From Fructilactobacillus myrtifloralis (GTDB taxonomy: Bacteria > Bacillota > Bacilli > Lactobacillales > Lactobacillaceae), in contig NZ_CP097116.1 of the NCBI RefSeq assembly GCF_024029335.1, positions 620,001 to 684,000 on the forward strand: a DNA stretch of 64,000 nt, in the 5' to 3' direction. The position numbers and the translations under genes are program-made. The notes below the pieces were generated by a model. The model did no database searches. It saw only the letters and a list, made by a program, of their open reading frames with translations, and was not told the origin of the DNA. Position 1 is the stretch's first letter; each line of letters begins with the position of its first letter. Of this stretch, positions 1-8,944 are shown piece by piece.

Positions 1-37
1 TAATCTTTTTAATTTAAACATTAGGAGAACTGATGTA

Positions 38-913
38 ATGAATCGCTTTGTCGTGTTCCAAAAAATCATTGAAACCGGGAGCTTTACCAAGGCGGCTCAC
101 GAACTTGGGTATACCCAGTCGTCCATTAGCCAAACCGTGGCCGGGCTGGAAGCCGAGTTTAACGTACAACTGCTTAAACGTTCCCGCCGAGGCATCAGCT
201 TGACTCCCGCAGGCGATAAACTTTATCCCGAGTTTCAACGCCTGTTACGTCAGTACACGGATGCCCAACACCTCGCCCAGCAAATCACCGGTCTGGAAAC
301 CGGAACGGTACGGATTGGCGCGAGCAATAGTATCTCGCGCTACTGGTTACCGGGCTTAATCAAGGGCTTTGAACAACAACACCCGCACGTCCACTTCACC
401 CTCTTTCAGGGTGATTATGACGAAATCCGCGCGGACGTTGATAGTGGTAAAGTGGACATTGGGTTTTTAAAGCACACCCGAACCAAGGGCCTGACCACCG
501 TGCCGCTCAAGCGGGAGCGCTTGTTGGCGGTGATGCCCACCGACCATCCGTTGGCTGGTCAGTCCGTCGTTTCCCTCGCCGCTTTAAAGGCCCAGTCGAA
601 CAACCTGATTTTGATCCCCGAGGGCACTCACAGTGACGTCCGTGCGGCGTTTGCATCCTTGGAAATCAACCCCAACATTAAGGACCAAATTCAAGACGAC
701 TATACCGTTCTAGCCATGGTGGAGGCGGGGCTTGGGGTGAGCCTGGTCTCTGAACTAATGGTGGGTAATTCCGACTTTCACATCCACGCGGCGGCCACTG
801 AGCCAGCAATTGCCCAAGCAATCGAGATTGCCTACCAGAATCATGCTAGTCTGTCCGTGGCCAGCCAACACTTTTTAGATTACGTGGTCTCCCAACGGGA
901 TCAGTTGCCATAA
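38..913 (+). CDS. LysR family transcriptional regulator
   Basis: 291 residues, the usual LysR length. The first ~60 residues form the winged helix-turn-helix (segments GSFTKAAHELGYTQSSISQ and LLKRSRRGISLTPAG); residues ~90-285 look like the periplasmic-binding-protein-type effector domain. The start is supported by AGGAG at 23-27, ten bases before the ATG. The neighbouring gene converges on it, so the usual divergent target is not visible; a target may lie upstream of the window. The effector is unknown. It ends in a shared hairpin terminator. Confidence 0.9.
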   Translation: MNRFVVFQKIIETGSFTKAAHELGYTQSSISQTVAGLEAEFNVQLLKRSRRGISLTPAGDKLYPEFQRLLRQYTDAQHLAQQITGLETGTVRIGASNSISRYWLPGLIKGFEQQHPHVHFTLFQGDYDEIRADVDSGKVDIGFLKHTRTKGLTTVPLKRERLLAVMPTDHPLAGQSVVSLAALKAQSNNLILIPEGTHSDVRAAFASLEINPNIKDQIQDDYTVLAMVEAGLGVSLVSELMVGNSDFHIHAAATEPAIAQAIEIAYQNHASLSVASQHFLDYVVSQRDQLP

Positions 914-942
914 AAAAAAGCTCCCCGTGGGGAGCTTTTTTA
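914..942. terminator. Bidirectional intrinsic terminator
   Basis: Stem AGCTCCCC / GGGGAGCT with A-run on the left and T-run on the right, between two convergent genes. The stop codon of the PAP2 gene (TTA at 940-942) lies in the T-run. Confidence 0.9.
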
Positions 943-1605
943 ATAGTTACTATTTTGAAAGCCTTTAATGGTCGCAAGCCGTGGCGCATACCGCACGTAG
1001 AGGTATTCGGCCACTTGCAGCCAGGCATAGGCCAAGGTTACCGCACCCACTACGTCACTAGGAAAGTGAGCGTTTAGGTAAATCCGGGACAGCATTACCA
1101 GAATCAACCAGATGATTAGCATCATCCGCACAATCCACATACTCGTCCGGTCATTCAGCATTGGAACCAACACGATCCAAATGATGCTTAGCACTAGCAC
1201 CGTCCCGAGCACGTGCCCACTCGGGAAACTGTAGCCCGTATCCTTCATCAGGTGCATCGGCGGCCGATCCCGGGCCACTAAGTGCTTCACCACAAACCCG
1301 AGGGCATCGCCCCCGACCAGTAAGCAGATGGCAAACACGGCGGGAATTTTATCCCGACCGCCCCACAGGATGAAGGCTAACAGAATCATCCAGATGACGT
1401 CCATCTTGGGACTCGCGAGGAAGCTAACAATGGTAAACAAACTGGTCATAAAGTTCGAGTCCCAATGTTGCACCCCACCGATTACTAACGTATCCAAAAA
1501 GTTAACGAACCCGGAATTAGTTTTAACGGCCACGGCGATTATAATCGTCAGGAGGGTCGCAATCACTAATTTATACGGGCGACTTGGGTCCTTTTTAATT
1601 ATCAT
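940..1605 (-). CDS. PAP2 family phosphatase (membrane)
   Basis: 221-residue multi-pass membrane protein of the phosphatidic acid phosphatase type 2 family. The three catalytic motifs are visible: K-x6-RP (KHLVARDRP, about residue 107), PSGH (about 129) and SRIYLNAHFPSD (about 173). Such enzymes dephosphorylate lipid phosphates or undecaprenyl pyrophosphate on the outer face of the membrane; the substrate here is not determined. The start has a good site (GGAGGT at 1617-1622 on the minus strand). An extended -10 element (TGCTATACT) lies upstream at 1642-1650. Confidence 0.88.
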   Translation of the reverse strand: MIIKKDPSRPYKLVIATLLTIIIAVAVKTNSGFVNFLDTLVIGGVQHWDSNFMTSLFTIVSFLASPKMDVIWMILLAFILWGGRDKIPAVFAICLLVGGDALGFVVKHLVARDRPPMHLMKDTGYSFPSGHVLGTVLVLSIIWIVLVPMLNDRTSMWIVRMMLIIWLILVMLSRIYLNAHFPSDVVGAVTLAYAWLQVAEYLYVRYAPRLATIKGFQNSNY

Positions 1606-1747
1606 GTCTTTCTCTTACCTCCAGATTCAGTCAATACGCTTAGTATAGCATATTCTCGTGGTTAAACCACGCCCCGAACCGTTCTAATCTGCGTCTAACT
1701 GTGAAGTGCGTTACAATAAACTATATTTCACTTAAAGGAGAATCATC

Positions 1748-2593
1748 ATGCTAAATAGTATTTTACTAATGCTAGCTGTCGGCGTCTTGGTCGGCATCCT
1801 CGGGGCTATTCTCGGGATTGGTGGAGGAATGATTATCACCCCCGTACTGACGCTTGGAATGGGATTAGACATTAAATACGCGATTGGCGCGAGCCTGATT
1901 GCCGTCATCGCGACCAGTTCGGGAGCGACGATTGCCTACCTCCGTGATAACGTCTTAAACTTACGGGTGGCCATGTTTTTAGAGATTGCGACCTCCGTCG
2001 GCGCCATCGTCGGCGCCCTCTTGACTGGAATCTTAAATCCCGTGTTCCTCTACCTCTTGTTTGGCCTGCTTCTGTTCTTTTCCGGTGCGAACATGGTTAA
2101 AAAGCTGTGGGGAAAAAACAGTGACCAAATTACCCACCAGGATGACAAACTGGCCCAGGACCTGCGGCTCAACGGTTCTTACTACGACAAGAACCTCCAC
2201 AAAGAAATCGACTATGGAGTTACCAACGTGCCGACCGGATTTGGCATCATGTTTGGAGCCGGCGTCGCTAGCGGATTGCTCGGAATTGGTTCCGGGGCGT
2301 TCAAGGTCATTGCCATGGATACCTTCATGAAGATGCCGCTCAAACCATCGAGTTCGACCAGTAACCTCATGATGGGGGTTACGGCAGCTGCCAGTGCTAC
2401 AATCTACTTCTTTAACGGTTCCATTCTGCCCCAGATTGCCGTCCCAATGGCCCTTGGGATTATTGTGGGGGCAGCGCTTGGTTCCCGGATTATGCAAATC
2501 ATGCCGACCCGGCTCATGCGGATCATCTTTATTCCGATCCTCTTGTACCTTGGCTTACAAATGATTCTAAAAGGATTTGGGGTGTCAATCTAA
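1748..2593 (+). CDS. TauE/SafE family sulfite or organic-anion exporter
   Basis: 281 residues, about eight membrane segments in two similar halves. The Gly-rich start of each half is typical (GILGAILGIGGGMIITP near residue 17; AGVASGLLGIGSGAFKV near 171). The family moves sulfite, sulfonates or related anions; the substrate is unknown. The site AAAGGAG sits just before the ATG. The stop overlaps the start of the next gene (TAATG), so the two are translationally coupled. Confidence 0.88.
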   Translation: MLNSILLMLAVGVLVGILGAILGIGGGMIITPVLTLGMGLDIKYAIGASLIAVIATSSGATIAYLRDNVLNLRVAMFLEIATSVGAIVGALLTGILNPVFLYLLFGLLLFFSGANMVKKLWGKNSDQITHQDDKLAQDLRLNGSYYDKNLHKEIDYGVTNVPTGFGIMFGAGVASGLLGIGSGAFKVIAMDTFMKMPLKPSSSTSNLMMGVTAAASATIYFFNGSILPQIAVPMALGIIVGAALGSRIMQIMPTRLMRIIFIPILLYLGLQMILKGFGVSI

Positions 2594-2976
2594 TGAAACC
2601 AGAAGCAAAAAACGAAACCCAGGAAATGCACCGGGTGGAAATGACGATTGGAACCATCCTCCGGTGGGGGGTAATTGTGGCAGCCGCCATTATGATCGTG
2701 GGACTGCTCTTCTACCTCGTGGACGGCAGCTTGGGAGTGGCTTCTAACTACCACGTACAAAACTTCCATCAACTCCTCCAGGGCTTGATAGCTGGTAAAC
2801 CGTACGCCATCATGATGGTCGGAATCTTTGCCCTGATTCTCACGCCCGTGTTACGGGTCGTCGTCTCAATCTACTCCTTTTACCGGGAACACGATCGTCT
2901 CTACGTCATCATCACCAGCCTGGTCCTGCTGATTCTCTTAACCAGCTTTGTCCTTGGCATCGAATTTCAACTTTAA
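2593..2976 (+). CDS. DUF1634 domain membrane protein
   Basis: 127 residues with three likely membrane helices (about 25-50, 72-92, 102-124). DUF1634 proteins regularly follow TauE/SafE genes in Firmicutes, as here with a one-base overlap, so it is probably an accessory subunit of that exporter. The biochemical role is unknown. Confidence 0.82.
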   Translation: MKPEAKNETQEMHRVEMTIGTILRWGVIVAAAIMIVGLLFYLVDGSLGVASNYHVQNFHQLLQGLIAGKPYAIMMVGIFALILTPVLRVVVSIYSFYREHDRLYVIITSLVLLILLTSFVLGIEFQL

Positions 2977-2982
2977 CCAACC

Positions 2983-3016
2983 AAAAAACGGAGTCCCCTA
3001 TGAGGGACTCCGTTTT
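2983..3016. terminator. Bidirectional intrinsic terminator
   Basis: Stem ACGGAGTCCC / GGGACTCCGT flanked by A- and T-runs. The stop codon of the downstream convergent gene (CTA at 2998-3000) is in the loop. Confidence 0.92.
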
Positions 3017-3459
3017 TGATTGAAGCGTCGCTTCATGTAGTAAAACAGTTGAATAAACAACTCTGCTAGTAAAAAGCCCATCGCAATCGAGCCGGCAATC
3101 ATGACGACCTGGGTCAGGTAGAAAAACGCCATGTGTGGTTGGTTTAACGCCACGTACTTCATAACCTGGTAGGCTTGTCCCCCGGGCACCAGCGGGACTA
3201 AGGCCGGCGTATTAAAGACAATCACCGGCATTTTTTTATAACGCGCCGCAATCATCCCAAAGATCCCAATCGAAAAGGCTCCCACGACGTTAGCACCCAC
3301 GTACCCACCGATGTAGGTAAAGTACGCCAAATACACGAGGTAACCCGCCACCGCCACGACGCCCCCAAGGTTTAGTGCCTTGGGTGAAACGTTAATTAAC
3401 AGGGCAAAGCCTAACGTGGCCGCATAGACGCCCACGATGACAATCACTAAATGTAACAT
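2998..3459 (-). CDS. Threonine/serine exporter, C-terminal half (ThrE_2-like)
   Basis: 153 residues, five or so hydrophobic helices, matching the small half of the split ThrE-type exporter. It contains the segment NTPALVPLVPGGQAYQVMKY, resembling the PLVPG region of the partner. It follows the larger half by ten bases, so the two are co-transcribed and probably form one transporter that exports threonine, serine or related small molecules. Its stop codon lies inside the downstream terminator hairpin. Confidence 0.85.
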   Translation of the reverse strand: MLHLVIVIVGVYAATLGFALLINVSPKALNLGGVVAVAGYLVYLAYFTYIGGYVGANVVGAFSIGIFGMIAARYKKMPVIVFNTPALVPLVPGGQAYQVMKYVALNQPHMAFFYLTQVVMIAGSIAMGFLLAELFIQLFYYMKRRFNQKRSPS

Positions 3460-3469
3460 TTTGCTTCAC

Positions 3470-4255
3470 CTATCCTAACCAAATCAATGCGAGCGAGACC
3501 CCAAACCCGAGGGCACAGGCACAAATCAGCGCCTCCACGCCCCGCGCTGGACCACTAATCAGATTCCCAGAGATTAAGTCCCGGACGGCATTCGTAATCG
3601 GGACCCCTGGAACGAGGGGCATGACGGCTCCAATGATGATGTTATCGGTACTCTGTCCGAGGCCGAGCCGGACCGCGTAAATGGCCATCGCCCCGATCGC
3701 CATCGCTGACACAAACTCACTGATGAAACTAGCCTGCACACGCAGGCTGAGCTCGCGAAAAATCAGCCAGCCAAACATCCCCACCAGACTGGTAATGAAG
3801 AAATCCGGAAGATCGTTGTTAAAGACCACGGTAATCGCTCCGGATAAGACCGCGGCCGCCACCATCAACAACCAGAAGGGATAATAGAGGCCAATGTGTT
3901 CCACCTTGAGCAACAGGCGGTAAAACTGAAAAATCGTCAACTTGTGTTCGGCAAACCGCCGCGATAGTTTGTTAACGGCGGCAATCCGGCGTAAATCAAA
4001 GTTGCGTTGCTCAATTTCCTTAATCTGCGCTCCGGCCTCGTCGTTCGCGGAAATCATGAGTCCGGTAATCGTCACGTAGGCGTTTAAATCATCTAAACCC
4101 GCGTTCATGGCAATTCGTTTAATCGTATCTGAAACCCGATTCAGTTCGGATCCGTTTTCAATCAAAATTTTGCCCGCGAGCAGACACGTCTGGACGACCT
4201 TATTTTTATATGATTGCGTTTTTTTGCGTTCCTGTTTGCGCACCGTAAGCACCAC
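3470..4255 (-). CDS. Threonine/serine exporter, N-terminal half (DUF1212/ThrE-like)
   Basis: 261 residues. A soluble N-terminal part (about 1-120) is followed by about five membrane segments containing AVMPLVPGVPITNAVRDL, the hallmark of the family. The best start is a GTG (4253-4255) with only a modest upstream site, so the start is less certain than its neighbours. It is the first gene of a two-gene unit with the small half. Confidence 0.85.
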   Translation of the reverse strand: MVLTVRKQERKKTQSYKNKVVQTCLLAGKILIENGSELNRVSDTIKRIAMNAGLDDLNAYVTITGLMISANDEAGAQIKEIEQRNFDLRRIAAVNKLSRRFAEHKLTIFQFYRLLLKVEHIGLYYPFWLLMVAAAVLSGAITVVFNNDLPDFFITSLVGMFGWLIFRELSLRVQASFISEFVSAMAIGAMAIYAVRLGLGQSTDNIIIGAVMPLVPGVPITNAVRDLISGNLISGPARGVEALICACALGFGVSLALIWLG

Positions 4256-4327
4256 CTTCGTTCCAATTGCTGTACTTACCAGCCTACTATATTTTGCCGC
4301 GTTTTAAAACCAAACTGGAAAAATGAT

Positions 4328-4356
4328 TTTACGGATTTCCTCGTTATCGTTATAAT
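4328..4356 (+). promoter_or_regulatory. Promoter of the small hypothetical gene at 4399
   Basis: -35 TTTACG (4328-4333), 17-base spacer, -10 TATAAT (4351-4356), 42 bases before the start codon. Confidence 0.7.
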
Positions 4357-4398
4357 GAACAATATAACATTTGGGCACAACCGCACAGGAGGATTAGC

Positions 4399-4746
4399 AT
4401 GAGTGATAATCAATCATTTTCAGAGTTAAATGCAACCGCACAGGAAAAGGCCATTACCGATTTTGTTCCCTTTTACGTTTCCCTCTTAAACAACGAAGAA
4501 CTCGATGTCATGGCTTCATTTGACTTTAATCACGTCATCGCGGACATCAACCGCACCATCATGGACGTTAGCAACCAGGTGCCGGCAGAAATTTGCGCGT
4601 TTTCAGCCAAATTTAATCACGAAGACTATAAAACGTTACTAAGTCAACTTCCCCAAACCTTTTTCGCGAATGGGAACCCCACCACGGACTGGCGCGAATG
4701 GTATGTCGCTGAAACGACGAAGCTCGATCCCTTCGCTACTTTATAA
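4399..4746 (+). CDS. Small acidic hypothetical protein
   Basis: 115 residues, soluble, acidic, no signal peptide and no membrane segment. No family recognised. It is a clear gene: TATAAT promoter, AGGAGG at 4387-4392 with correct spacing, and its own terminator. It stands alone between divergent thrE genes and a convergent metal exporter. Confidence 0.75.
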   Translation: MSDNQSFSELNATAQEKAITDFVPFYVSLLNNEELDVMASFDFNHVIADINRTIMDVSNQVPAEICAFSAKFNHEDYKTLLSQLPQTFFANGNPTTDWREWYVAETTKLDPFATL

Positions 4747-4755
4747 GTACGTACC

Positions 4756-4789
4756 AAAAAAGCAATCTCTACTGAGATTGCTTTTTTTT
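4756..4789. terminator. Bidirectional intrinsic terminator
   Basis: Stem AAGCAATCTC / GAGATTGCTT with an eight-T run, between convergent genes. Confidence 0.9.
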
Positions 4790-4792
4790 CGT

Positions 4793-5692
4793 CTAAATAT
4801 CGTAATCACGGTCATAAAAGAAGGCTTCATCGGCCCCCTGCGTCGTTTCTGGTTGAATGGTCACGTGATCAATCTGGTACCGATCCTTTAAAACCCGATT
4901 AATTTGGGCATAAAGCTGTTGCACCTCGTTTAGTTCCATGTTGTCCATGTTCACGTGGGCCGAAAACACGATGCTATTTTCATCGACCATCAAGGCGTGC
5001 ACGTGGTGGACCTTCTTCACGCCCGGAATTGCCAGTAAGTCGCGGTTAATCGCAGCGTAATCCAAGTGCGGCGCACACTCCATTAAAATTGACACCGTCT
5101 TTTTGATGACCGGCAAGCTTTCCAGCATAATGTAAACCGCCACAATCATCGTAATCAGGGGATCAATGAAGGTCCAGCCGGTCCAGAGAATCAGACCTCC
5201 CCCAACAATAATCCCTAACGAGGCTAGCGCGTCGCTTAACAAATGAAGGTAGGTCGCCTTCAGGTTTAAATTATGCTGCGCACCCCGGTTTAGGAGCACG
5301 GTTGACAGGAGGTTCGCGGCGGCACTAATTACCGCCACCCAAATCATCACGCCACTTTCAACGGGCGCCGGGTGCCAAAGCCGACTAACGGCCTCTCCCA
5401 GTAAAAAGAGTGACAGCAGGACCAGAAAGAGCGAGTTAAACAGCGCTGCCAGAATCTCGGCCCGTTTAAACCCGTAGGTATTCACCCGCGTTTGCTTCCG
5501 CTTACTCAGCACGTGGGCCCCGTAACTAAAGATGATCGACAACGAATCTCCCAGGTTATGCGCCGCGTCAGACAGTAACGACAAACTGCCCGACAGCAAC
5601 CCTCCGATAAACTCTAGGAGTGTAATCGCCGAATTTAACAGCGTCACGCTTAAAAAGCGGCGCCCCGTTAGTTGTTCTTCTCGTTCTGACAT
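4793..5692 (-). CDS. Cation diffusion facilitator (CzcD-like zinc/cation exporter)
   Basis: 299 residues with six membrane helices and a C-terminal cytoplasmic domain. Both metal-site motifs are present: H-N-L-G-D in helix 2 and H-L-L-S-D in helix 5. The tail has the ferredoxin-like VHHVHALMVDE region. It exchanges Zn2+ or related divalent cations for protons to detoxify the cytoplasm. I chose the ATG at 5690-5692 because AAGGAGA (5699-5705) precedes it by six bases; a GTG 18 bases further upstream would swallow that site. Likely metal-responsive, but no operator was recognised. Confidence 0.9.
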   Translation of the reverse strand: MSEREEQLTGRRFLSVTLLNSAITLLEFIGGLLSGSLSLLSDAAHNLGDSLSIIFSYGAHVLSKRKQTRVNTYGFKRAEILAALFNSLFLVLLSLFLLGEAVSRLWHPAPVESGVMIWVAVISAAANLLSTVLLNRGAQHNLNLKATYLHLLSDALASLGIIVGGGLILWTGWTFIDPLITMIVAVYIMLESLPVIKKTVSILMECAPHLDYAAINRDLLAIPGVKKVHHVHALMVDENSIVFSAHVNMDNMELNEVQQLYAQINRVLKDRYQIDHVTIQPETTQGADEAFFYDRDYDI

Positions 5693-5739
5693 CTGCTTCT
5701 CCTTTGCCACCCCATTTACCTGGCGTCTAGTCTGCCTGG

Positions 5740-6180
5740 TTAAATAAATTCACCATCGTATTCGTTAGCCGGCAGGGTGTTAAAGTCATAGTCAGCCACG
5801 GCCGCTGGACTTGTTAAGTAGGCATGTAAACTTTCCCCAATCATGAGGTTAACCGTTCCGGTCTTTTCATGAAGCACGATGACTGGCGTCCCCAGTTGCA
5901 CCGCATAGCCAATTTCAAAGGCCGTGCCACTGTCCACGTGGTCCTCGGTAAAATCAATGATTGCCACTACCGCGTCCGCTGCGCGCAAATTTTCAATATC
6001 GGCCTGGTAAATTTCCGTGGCCCAGGGTTTCGTAAACTGGGGATGCTGGGTGGATTGGTGCTTACGGGGAGAAAAAAAGTCCCGGACCGTGGGGTTGGCC
6101 GTCAAAGCCTGTTCCACTTTTTCAATCCGTGCAATCTGATCCTCGCTAAAAAATGGACCAGCTAAATAAATTTGTGCCAT
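5740..6180 (-). CDS. Nucleoside 2-deoxyribosyltransferase family protein
   Basis: 146 residues, close to the family length. It begins with the characteristic IYLAGPFF loop and has the active-site segment DSGTAFEIGYA (about residues 83-93), whose Glu is the nucleophile in the family. Such enzymes move 2-deoxyribose between bases for nucleoside salvage, as found in lactobacilli. The purine or pyrimidine preference cannot be read. Twenty bases separate it from the upstream hypothetical gene, suggesting co-transcription. Confidence 0.82.
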   Translation of the reverse strand: MAQIYLAGPFFSEDQIARIEKVEQALTANPTVRDFFSPRKHQSTQHPQFTKPWATEIYQADIENLRAADAVVAIIDFTEDHVDSGTAFEIGYAVQLGTPVIVLHEKTGTVNLMIGESLHAYLTSPAAVADYDFNTLPANEYDGEFI

Positions 6181-6199
6181 CGGTTGTGCTCCCTTCCGC

Positions 6200-6607
6200 T
6201 TACGCGTCCTGTTCGACCATCCGCCAATCGCCTTCGTTGGCCTTTGAAATTTGGTTTAAGAAATGTAACACGTTTTCTGCGCGTTGTGAATCGTGCTCGT
6301 TCAACTGGTTTAATCCAGCTCCGGTATTCATCGGTTGGCTGAGCTGAAATTCACCAGCTTCATCGGCAGTTCCGGTGGCAAAGGCCATCACGGTTTCGCC
6401 CGTCGCAATCTTCGTCACGATAAAGAACAGGGAAAAGTCGTCCTCATCGGTCATGTATGCCGGCATCGCCCAGATGTCTGGGGCAATTTCACTCATTTCA
6501 TATTCCATAAACTTGTAGTCTTTATGATTCTGCTGGGTAACCGGCGTCTTCAAGGTAAACATTAGCTTCGCAAACGCGGGCTGACCCAACTTAATTCCAT
6601 CTTCCAC
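6200..6607 (-). CDS. Conserved-looking hypothetical protein
   Basis: About 135 residues, soluble, acidic, no recognised domain. The reading frame extends up to ATG 6632-6634, but that start has no ribosome binding site. A full AAGGAGG lies inside the extension, eight bases before an in-frame GTG (6605-6607), so the GTG is the better start. If the upstream ATG is used the product is 144 residues. It precedes the deoxyribosyltransferase-like gene in the same direction. Confidence 0.65.
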   Translation of the reverse strand: MEDGIKLGQPAFAKLMFTLKTPVTQQNHKDYKFMEYEMSEIAPDIWAMPAYMTDEDDFSLFFIVTKIATGETVMAFATGTADEAGEFQLSQPMNTGAGLNQLNEHDSQRAENVLHFLNQISKANEGDWRMVEQDA

Positions 6608-6637
6608 GATTTTAGCCTCCTTCATGTCACTCATATT

Positions 6638-7489
6638 TTAGCATATCTGCTGGCAGGGGCGCCGTAAAATTCCGCTCCTGCCCCACAAAGGGGTCGTAAA
6701 AACGTAGCTGGGCTGCATGGAGGTCCCCTGATCCATCGGTCCTCCGTATAGTTGGTCTCCGAGTAAGGGGTGCCCCACAAACGCAAAGTGGACCCGAATT
6801 TGATGCGTCCGTCCCGTGTGCAACTGCACCCGGACCCGGGTAAAGGCTGCTCCCACCTGCTCCACCCAGTACTCGGTCCGTGCGGCCTGACCACTCGCAG
6901 TCACCTGCCGGGCAATCTCCGTCCCAACCCGTCCAATCGGAAAGTCGAGCACGCCGTGGGGCTGATCAAGCTGGCCAGCCACCACGGCCTGGTATTCCTT
7001 GTGCAGGGTGTGCTGGGCAAGAGCCTGGTTTGCGTAACTATTGGCAAGCCGATTCTTGGCCACCAGTACCAAGCCACTGGTAAAGCGATCGAGGCGGGTA
7101 ATCACGTGGGGCCGTAAATCAGTGGCGCCGGCAGCAATCAAATGCCCTTTGACCCGATTCACCAACGTATCGGTGCGGTTCGTAGGCCCGGGAACGCTGG
7201 TTAACCCCGCTGGCTTATTGAGCACCAACCAGTGATCGTCTTCAAACACAATCGCTAAGGGTCCCGGACTGGCCGGCACGTTTGGATCACTAAGTTCGGG
7301 TGGAAAGGTGACGGTGAGGGTTTCTGCGGGTGCAATTAACCGGGTTGGGTCGATCAAGGTCTCGTTAACTCGTAGGCTTTCGGGTTGTCGCTTCACTTCT
7401 TGATAAAGGCGGTTACTGACGCCCGCCGTGGTTAATAATTTTTTAACGGACAGGGGCGCTGCCGTGTGGTTTTGAAACTGTGCTTGCAT
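6638..7489 (-). CDS. RluA family pseudouridine synthase
   Basis: 283 residues. An N-terminal S4-like part (VKKLLTTAGVSNRLYQEVKR) is followed by the catalytic domain with TRLDRFTSGLVLVAKN, containing the invariant Asp, and HTGRTHQIRVHFAFVGHPLLGD. It isomerises uridine to pseudouridine in rRNA or tRNA; the target position cannot be assigned. The ATG has GGAGAAG upstream. Thirty bases separate it from the next gene on the same strand. Confidence 0.9.
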   Translation of the reverse strand: MQAQFQNHTAAPLSVKKLLTTAGVSNRLYQEVKRQPESLRVNETLIDPTRLIAPAETLTVTFPPELSDPNVPASPGPLAIVFEDDHWLVLNKPAGLTSVPGPTNRTDTLVNRVKGHLIAAGATDLRPHVITRLDRFTSGLVLVAKNRLANSYANQALAQHTLHKEYQAVVAGQLDQPHGVLDFPIGRVGTEIARQVTASGQAARTEYWVEQVGAAFTRVRVQLHTGRTHQIRVHFAFVGHPLLGDQLYGGPMDQGTSMQPSYVFTTPLWGRSGILRRPCQQIC

Positions 7490-7520
7490 TCTACTTCTCC
7501 AATTCAGATGGGGTTGTTAC

Positions 7521-7556
7521 TAAAAATTTCTCACTACCAACCGGTCGTGAGAAATT
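7521..7556 (-). terminator. Intrinsic terminator of the MFS gene
   Basis: On the minus strand, AATTTCTCAC pairs with GTGAGAAATT across a 12-base loop and runs into a short T-tract. Confidence 0.7.
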
Positions 7557-7571
7557 AACGGGCTTGTTTAA

Positions 7572-8777
7572 TTAGCGAAACAGCTTGTGGCGAATGAAGA
7601 GGAGATCGTAAATCCCGATTCCCCCCATAATTAACAGGCCAATCCCAGAGACCCAGAAGGCCAACCGAGGACTGTTGGAACTAAAGACCTGATTGATACT
7701 ACCTAAGACCACGGGAGCCAGGAAAATCCCGACGTTACTCCCAATTAACAGGATTGACGTGGTGACGTTCAAGGTTCCCTTGGGCGAGATCTCCGTTGCC
7801 ACGTTCAAGATATAGGTCACTACCATCGTGTCCAGCATCGTTACCAAGAACATTCCTAACGCCGCCGTAAAGAAGCTGTGCGCTAAGCCAACGATTAACT
7901 GGCTAACTCCCGTGGCAATCAGGGCAAATGGCAACATGAACTTCCGAAAGGCACTCAGGGCGTTCCCAAACATAATCCCCCCCATCAGTCCAAAGAATGG
8001 GGCAATACTGATGATCATGGCCGACTGATCAATCGTTCCGATGTGAGTATTTTCAATAAACGATGACAGCCGAACCGTCGCTCCCACGTACGTTACTTGA
8101 TAGGCAGCTAGCAACATCGTCCAAAACACAACGTCCGGATTGAGCCGCGGTGACCGCTTATCTACTTCCATTTTGGGCTCTTCCTTGGGTTCTGGAACAA
8201 AGTAATAGAACAGCACTGCTACCGGAAAGGCCAGGGCGTACACGAGAAACGAACTGTGCCAACCATAATCAACTAACAGGGCCCCGGCAATGTAGGCACA
8301 AATTGCATTCCCGAGCATTTCAAACCCGCTTCGATACCCCATGAGGCGGTCCTTCAGTTTCCCTTCAAAGAAGGTTCCAATCAAACTAACCGCAAGGCCA
8401 TTGATCAACCCGAGCCCGATTCCAAAGCAGAACCGAGACAAGAGCACCACGTAGTAGTTGGTCGCTACCAGCGGGATGATCCCAAACACCCCACTAATTC
8501 CGAGCCCAACTAAAACCGTGCGTTTGGGCTTCATGTACTTTGCAATCCAGTTACTCAACAGCAACATGATGATCACTGCTAGGGAGGGCATCGTGGCAAT
8601 AATCTCAATGGCAGAATACGAATGACCCGGAAAGGCCTTCTGCCACTGGGGCACCGCTGCCGATACTGATAACGAACTCGCGAGGACCAGTGAAACTGCT
8701 AACAACGAGAACCGCATCATTGGCGAATACGTCCCCCGTACCAAATCTGAAAATTTGAACCGTTTCATCTTTGCCAT
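7572..8777 (-). CDS. MFS transporter
   Basis: 401 residues with about twelve membrane helices. The first helix begins at MRFSLLAVSLVLASS and the arginine-containing intracellular loop after helix 2 (KYMKPKRTVLVG) is typical of the major facilitator superfamily. The frame stays open for a further 83 codons upstream, but ATG 8775-8777 has AAGGAG nine bases before it and gives a normal N-terminus. The substrate is unknown; it lies next to, and divergent from, the DUF4097 gene. Confidence 0.85.
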   Translation of the reverse strand: MAKMKRFKFSDLVRGTYSPMMRFSLLAVSLVLASSLSVSAAVPQWQKAFPGHSYSAIEIIATMPSLAVIIMLLLSNWIAKYMKPKRTVLVGLGISGVFGIIPLVATNYYVVLLSRFCFGIGLGLINGLAVSLIGTFFEGKLKDRLMGYRSGFEMLGNAICAYIAGALLVDYGWHSSFLVYALAFPVAVLFYYFVPEPKEEPKMEVDKRSPRLNPDVVFWTMLLAAYQVTYVGATVRLSSFIENTHIGTIDQSAMIISIAPFFGLMGGIMFGNALSAFRKFMLPFALIATGVSQLIVGLAHSFFTAALGMFLVTMLDTMVVTYILNVATEISPKGTLNVTTSILLIGSNVGIFLAPVVLGSINQVFSSNSPRLAFWVSGIGLLIMGGIGIYDLLFIRHKLFR

Positions 8778-8944
8778 GCCTGTTACTCCTTTGTCGATAA
8801 ATATAATGCGAATGGCGCACCATCCGTTCTCGTACCAGTATAGAAAAAGCCACGCCGAAATAAAAGGCTTCTCCGTAATTTCTTGCTTGTGATGGAGAAA
8901 AAACCGTGCTAAATTTAAAAGAAACGTAAGAAAGGATGTTTCCC

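Noticed and set aside
2033-2497. Long minus-strand open frame opposite the TauE gene
   Set aside because: It has no ribosome binding site, its composition follows the codon pattern of the real gene, and no domain is seen. Similar antisense frames opposite the permease (19,062-19,523) and FAD genes were rejected for the same reason.
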